8,327 nucleotides of DNA from CAJQQY01 sp964352225 (GTDB lineage: Bacteria; Bacteroidota; Bacteroidia; Chitinophagales; Saprospiraceae): contig CAYGRM010000305.1 in NCBI GenBank assembly GCA_964352225.1, positions 1 through 8,327 on the forward strand, read 5' to 3'. The notes under the pieces are model-generated. The model was not told the origin of the DNA, made no database searches, and saw only the letters and a program-made list of their open reading frames with translations. The translations under genes were made by a program, and so were the position numbers. This document shows, piece after piece, positions 6,490 through 8,327 of this stretch (position 1 is its first letter; every line of letters begins with the position of its first letter).

Positions 6490-6513
6490 TAGGTCGCTTT
6501 AACTGCCAGCTAC
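6486..6513. repeat. Short dispersed palindromic repeat, copy 1
   Basis: The core GGTCGCTTTAACTGCCAGC (6492-6510) occurs again at 8034-8052 with a single difference. Here it is bracketed by GTAG (6486-6489) and CTAC (6510-6513), giving an imperfect hairpin. GTAG includes the TAG stop of the methyltransferase gene. Two near-identical copies 1.5 kb apart, each palindromic and each followed by an A-run, suggest a repeat family spread through this genome. Confidence 0.6.
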
Positions 6514-6519
6514 AAAAAA

Positions 6520-6551
6520 AAAGGTGAATTACTTAATTGTAATTCACCTTT
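6520..6551 (-). terminator. Intrinsic terminator of purA
   Basis: A perfect 13-bp stem (6520-6532 AAAGGTGAATTAC with 6539-6551) has a six-base loop. On the minus strand it is followed by a run of nine T including the stem base, and it lies 29 bases after the purA stop. On the plus strand the tail after the stem is only TTTCGC, so termination of the converging methyltransferase transcript would be weaker but possible. Confidence 0.85.
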
Positions 6552-6580
6552 CGCATTTATAGTTGATATGTTTAAAATGA

Positions 6581-7870
6581 TTAGCTAATCATTTCTTTTA
6601 CATTTTTTAAAATCAACTTCTCTCGTTCAGGTCCAGTCGAAATCATCGTCACCGGAACTTCCAAGTCTTTTTCCAAACTGAGAATATAATCTTTGGCAGT
6701 TGCTGGCAAATCTTCAAACTCTGTGATCCCATCCAATGATTGTTGCCATCCAGGATGACTTTGGTAAAGCGGCACTACCTTAATATTATTGATATCGTAA
6801 GGCAATTGATCATGTACCCCACCATTGTATTGATATTGATTACAAGCCTGAATAGATTCGAAATTATTTAAGACATCAATTTTTGTAACTACTAATTGAG
6901 TCACGCCATTGAGCATAATTGTATATTTCAATTGAGGTAAATCAATCCAACCACAGCGTCTAGGTCGGCCAGTTGTTGCGCCAAATTCACCACCTTCAGA
7001 TCTAAGAAATTCACCAATTTTATTTTCTTGTTCGGTAGGAAATGGACCACTTCCTACTCGCGTACAATATGCTTTAGTAATTCCAATGACTTCTCCAATT
7101 CGGGAAGGGGCGATTCCTAAACCATTACAAACGCCTGCTGAAATCGTATTGGAAGAGGTTACAAATGGGTACGTTCCAAAATCAATATCCAACATAGACC
7201 CCTGAGCACCTTCTGCTAAAATTTTCTTTCCATCTTTCAATGCTTGATTGATGTAGTATTCGCCATCCACATGTTTGAGTGATTTTAAAGTTTCCAAACA
7301 CTCAAACCATTTTATCTCTTCTGCTTCCAAATCAAAATCAACATCAGGATACATTTTAACTAATTTCAAATGTTTTTTGCGCAGAGCTTTGTATCGTTCT
7401 TTGAAATTATCCAAATGAATATCACCCACTCGAATTCCATTTCGACCAGTTTTATCCATATAAGTTGGACCGATACCTTTTAAGGTAGAACCAATTTTTC
7501 CTTTTCCTTTCGATGCTTCAGAGGCAGCATCCATCAAGCGGTGAGTTGGTAAAATTAAATGCGCTTTGCGAGCAACGAGTAATCGATCTTTATAATCCAC
7601 ATTGGCCTCTTCCAATTTTTGGATTTCTTTTTTCAAAGTGATCGGATCAATAACCACTCCATTGCCAATGACATTGAGTAAGTTATCTCTGAAAATTCCA
7701 GAGGGAATAGTATGCAATACGAATTTTTTTCCGTCAAATTTCAAAGTATGTCCTGCATTTGGACCACCTTGGAATCGAGCAACGATATCGTAATTATTAG
7801 CCAGGTAATCTACAATTTTACCTTTGCCTTCGTCACCCCATTGGAGACCTAAAAGTACATCAACTTTCAT
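6581..7870 (-). CDS. purA: Adenylosuccinate synthetase
   Basis: This full-length 429-residue cytosolic enzyme catalyses IMP + L-aspartate + GTP to adenylosuccinate + GDP + phosphate (EC 6.3.4.4), the first committed step from IMP to AMP. The N-terminal signature Q-W-G-D-E-G-K-G-K (10-18) is the GTP phosphate-binding loop with the catalytic Asp13. G-G-P-N-A-G-H-T (35-42) carries the catalytic His41. I-G-S-T-L-K-G-I-G-P-T-Y-M-D-K (127-140) and T-G-R-N-G-I-R (141-147) are the IMP-binding segments. E-G-A-Q-G-S-M-L-D-I-D-F-G-T-Y-P-F-V-T-S-S (220-240), T-T-G-R-P-R-R-C-G-W-I-D (299-310), the guanine-recognition T-K-I-D (329-332) and S-T-G-P-E-R (411-416) are all intact. The ATG is fixed by alignment of the first signature close to the N-terminus. 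It appears to be a single-gene unit, with its own -7 element and structured leader upstream and its own terminator downstream. Confidence 0.98.
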   Translation of the reverse strand: MKVDVLLGLQWGDEGKGKIVDYLANNYDIVARFQGGPNAGHTLKFDGKKFVLHTIPSGIFRDNLLNVIGNGVVIDPITLKKEIQKLEEANVDYKDRLLVARKAHLILPTHRLMDAASEASKGKGKIGSTLKGIGPTYMDKTGRNGIRVGDIHLDNFKERYKALRKKHLKLVKMYPDVDFDLEAEEIKWFECLETLKSLKHVDGEYYINQALKDGKKILAEGAQGSMLDIDFGTYPFVTSSNTISAGVCNGLGIAPSRIGEVIGITKAYCTRVGSGPFPTEQENKIGEFLRSEGGEFGATTGRPRRCGWIDLPQLKYTIMLNGVTQLVVTKIDVLNNFESIQACNQYQYNGGVHDQLPYDINNIKVVPLYQSHPGWQQSLDGITEFEDLPATAKDYILSLEKDLEVPVTMISTGPEREKLILKNVKEMIS

Positions 7871-7894
7871 AATTAAGTTATTTGATCAAAAACC

Positions 7895-7930
7895 AAAAAC
7901 CTAACAAGCTCCATTGCCTGTTAGGTTTTT
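7895..7930 (-). promoter_or_regulatory. Terminator-like hairpin in the purA leader
   Basis: A perfect 12-bp stem (7895-7906 AAAAACCTAACA with 7919-7930) has a 12-base loop. On the minus strand it ends in GTTTTTGGTTTTT, so it looks like an intrinsic terminator, yet it lies between the candidate purA -7 element (7954-7961) and the purA start codon (7870). It may be a leader attenuator, or a terminator for read-through from the right. I see no known riboswitch pattern and no leader-peptide ORF. Confidence 0.6.
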
Positions 7931-7950
7931 AATTATTGAGGAATAATTAA
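7929..7950. promoter_or_regulatory. Perfect 9-bp palindrome at the predicted purA transcription start
   Basis: TTAATTATT (7929-7937) and AATAATTAA (7942-7950) are perfect inverted repeats around GAGG. The palindrome begins four bases downstream of the candidate -7 element on the minus strand and shares two bases with the hairpin at 7895-7930. It could be an operator or the first stem of a leader. Its AT richness makes a chance origin possible. Confidence 0.4.
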
Positions 7951-7953
7951 AGT

Positions 7954-7961
7954 CAAAGATA
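7954..7961 (-). promoter_or_regulatory. Candidate -7 promoter element of purA
   Basis: Read on the minus strand this is TATCTTTG, an exact match to TAnnTTTG, 84 bases before the purA ATG. Transcription would start near 7946. The nearest TTG on that strand (7994-7992) is about 30 bases upstream, too far for a standard -33 element, so support is from the -7 box and position only. Confidence 0.5.
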
Positions 7962-8033
7962 CAAACTTTCTTAGTTAGGAGGAATCTTTTACAATTATTT
8001 GATAAGAATGTGGAAAAGTTTTTTGTGGTAGCT

Positions 8034-8052
8034 GGTCGCTTTAGCTGCCAGC
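8034..8052. repeat. Short dispersed palindromic repeat, copy 2
   Basis: GGTCGCTTTAGCTGCCAGC matches copy 1 (6492-6510) at 18 of 19 positions. In this copy GCTGG (8031-8035) pairs with CCAGC (8048-8052). GTCGCTT (8035-8041) could instead pair with AAGCGAC (8065-8071) of the adjoining hairpin, so two folds compete. It lies in the non-coding gap between purA and the STAS gene. Confidence 0.6.
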
Positions 8053-8077
8053 CAAAAAGGCGCGAAGCGACTTTTTG
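8053..8077. terminator. Hairpin with A/T-run stem next to repeat copy 2
   Basis: CAAAAAG (8053-8059) pairs with CTTTTTG (8071-8077), then one G-A mismatch, then CGC with GCG around the loop GAA. It resembles a bidirectional terminator, but it adjoins the repeat at 8034-8052 and may simply be part of that element. Confidence 0.4.
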
Positions 8078-8084
8078 TAAAACC

Positions 8085-8122
8085 AAAAAAGGTAAATCCT
8101 CCAAAGAGAACTTACCTTTTTT
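8085..8122 (-). terminator. Intrinsic terminator of the STAS-domain gene
   Basis: A perfect 11-bp stem (8085-8095 AAAAAAGGTAA with 8112-8122) has a 16-base loop with a small inner CTC/GAG pairing. On the minus strand it ends in a T-run and lies 19 bases after the stop codon of the STAS gene. The stem is also T-ended on the plus strand, but no plus-strand gene leads into it. Confidence 0.8.
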
Positions 8123-8141
8123 AAAATCAATAATTCTTATT

Positions 8142-8327
8142 TTAACTTTCCAAATTTTTCATCGCTTCATCAACAGAAGAGGATAATTGGAAAAATGATT
8201 TAAGTTTTGTCACTTCAAGTAGTTTGATAATATTCTCTGAAGCATTCGCTACTGCGAAATTACCTCCTGAATTTTGCGATTTTTTCATCATGAAAATCAA
8301 AAAATTCAAACCTACACTATTCATAAT
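8142..8327 (-). CDS. STAS-domain protein, anti-sigma-factor-antagonist-like (partial, N-terminus beyond window)
   Basis: Only the C-terminal 61 codons are in the window; the reading frame stays open to the last base. The visible part, I-M-N-S-V-G-L-N-F-L followed by K-S-Q-N-S-G-G-N-F-A-V-A-N-A-S-E-N-I-I-K-L-L and E-V-T-K-L-K-S-F-F, fits the second half of a SpoIIAA/RsbV-type STAS domain. This is the phospho-site strand and helix, then a strand, then the helix before the last strand. Such proteins bind an anti-sigma kinase in partner-switching control, and the Ser in D-S-x-G is phosphorylated. Here the motif is N-S-V-G, with Ser kept and Asp replaced by Asn. The Met in this motif is almost certainly internal, not the start. 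Its function could also be as a STAS module in another signalling complex. Confidence 0.75.
   Translation of the reverse strand: MMNSVGLNFLIFMMKKSQNSGGNFAVANASENIIKLLEVTKLKSFFQLSSSVDEAMKNLES

Noticed and set aside
7871..7950. Purine riboswitch in the purA leader
   Set aside because: The region is two simple hairpins. I do not see the three-way junction or the conserved core of known purine or PreQ1 aptamers.
7901..8104. Minus-strand open frame of 67 codons between purA and the STAS gene
   Set aside because: It is made from repeat copy 2, two hairpins and the purA leader, and shows no protein-like pattern.

Overview
The window looks like chromosomal DNA of a Bacteroidota bacterium, and my tentative guess is a Saprospiria-like lineage. 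The reasons are the low G+C content, the absence of Shine-Dalgarno sequences before the start codons, several matches to the Bacteroidota -7 element TAnnTTTG, two lipoproteins with short Bacteroidota-style signal peptides, and a PepSY-like lipoprotein. No rRNA, tRNA, CRISPR array, transposase or phage gene is visible, so by gene content this is mostly core and housekeeping DNA.

Layout from left to right. Positions 1-183 are non-coding, with an AT-rich perfect hairpin at the edge. A plus-strand gene (184-942) encodes a lipoprotein with three PepSY-like repeats separated by His/Cys-rich linkers. It is followed by a large imperfect palindrome (951-1028) and a clear intrinsic terminator (1063-1098). 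Two minus-strand genes come next: an acylphosphatase (1110-1379) and an 846-residue FtsX/YbbP-type ABC permease (1481-4021), with a terminator between them. A 182-bp divergent intergenic region (4022-4203) is largely filled by a nested palindrome that resembles a MITE. To its right on the plus strand are a PBP4-type D-alanyl-D-alanine carboxypeptidase (4204-5673) and a lipoprotein carrying a class I SAM-methyltransferase fold (5788-6489). A convergent terminator (6520-6551) separates these from minus-strand purA (6581-7870), which has a structured leader. The window ends inside a minus-strand STAS-domain gene (8142 to beyond 8327).

The genes do not form one pathway. Cell-envelope functions dominate the middle (permease, PBP4, two lipoproteins), while acyP and purA are cytosolic metabolism. 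Most genes have their own terminator and appear to be transcribed singly. I see no obvious new multi-gene system. The most unusual material is between the genes: at least three kinds of palindromic elements, two of which overlap the stop codons of plus-strand genes, one 19-bp sequence present twice, and a paired-hairpin leader in front of purA. At protein level the notable points are the His/Cys linkers of the PepSY-like lipoprotein and the export signal on a methyltransferase.
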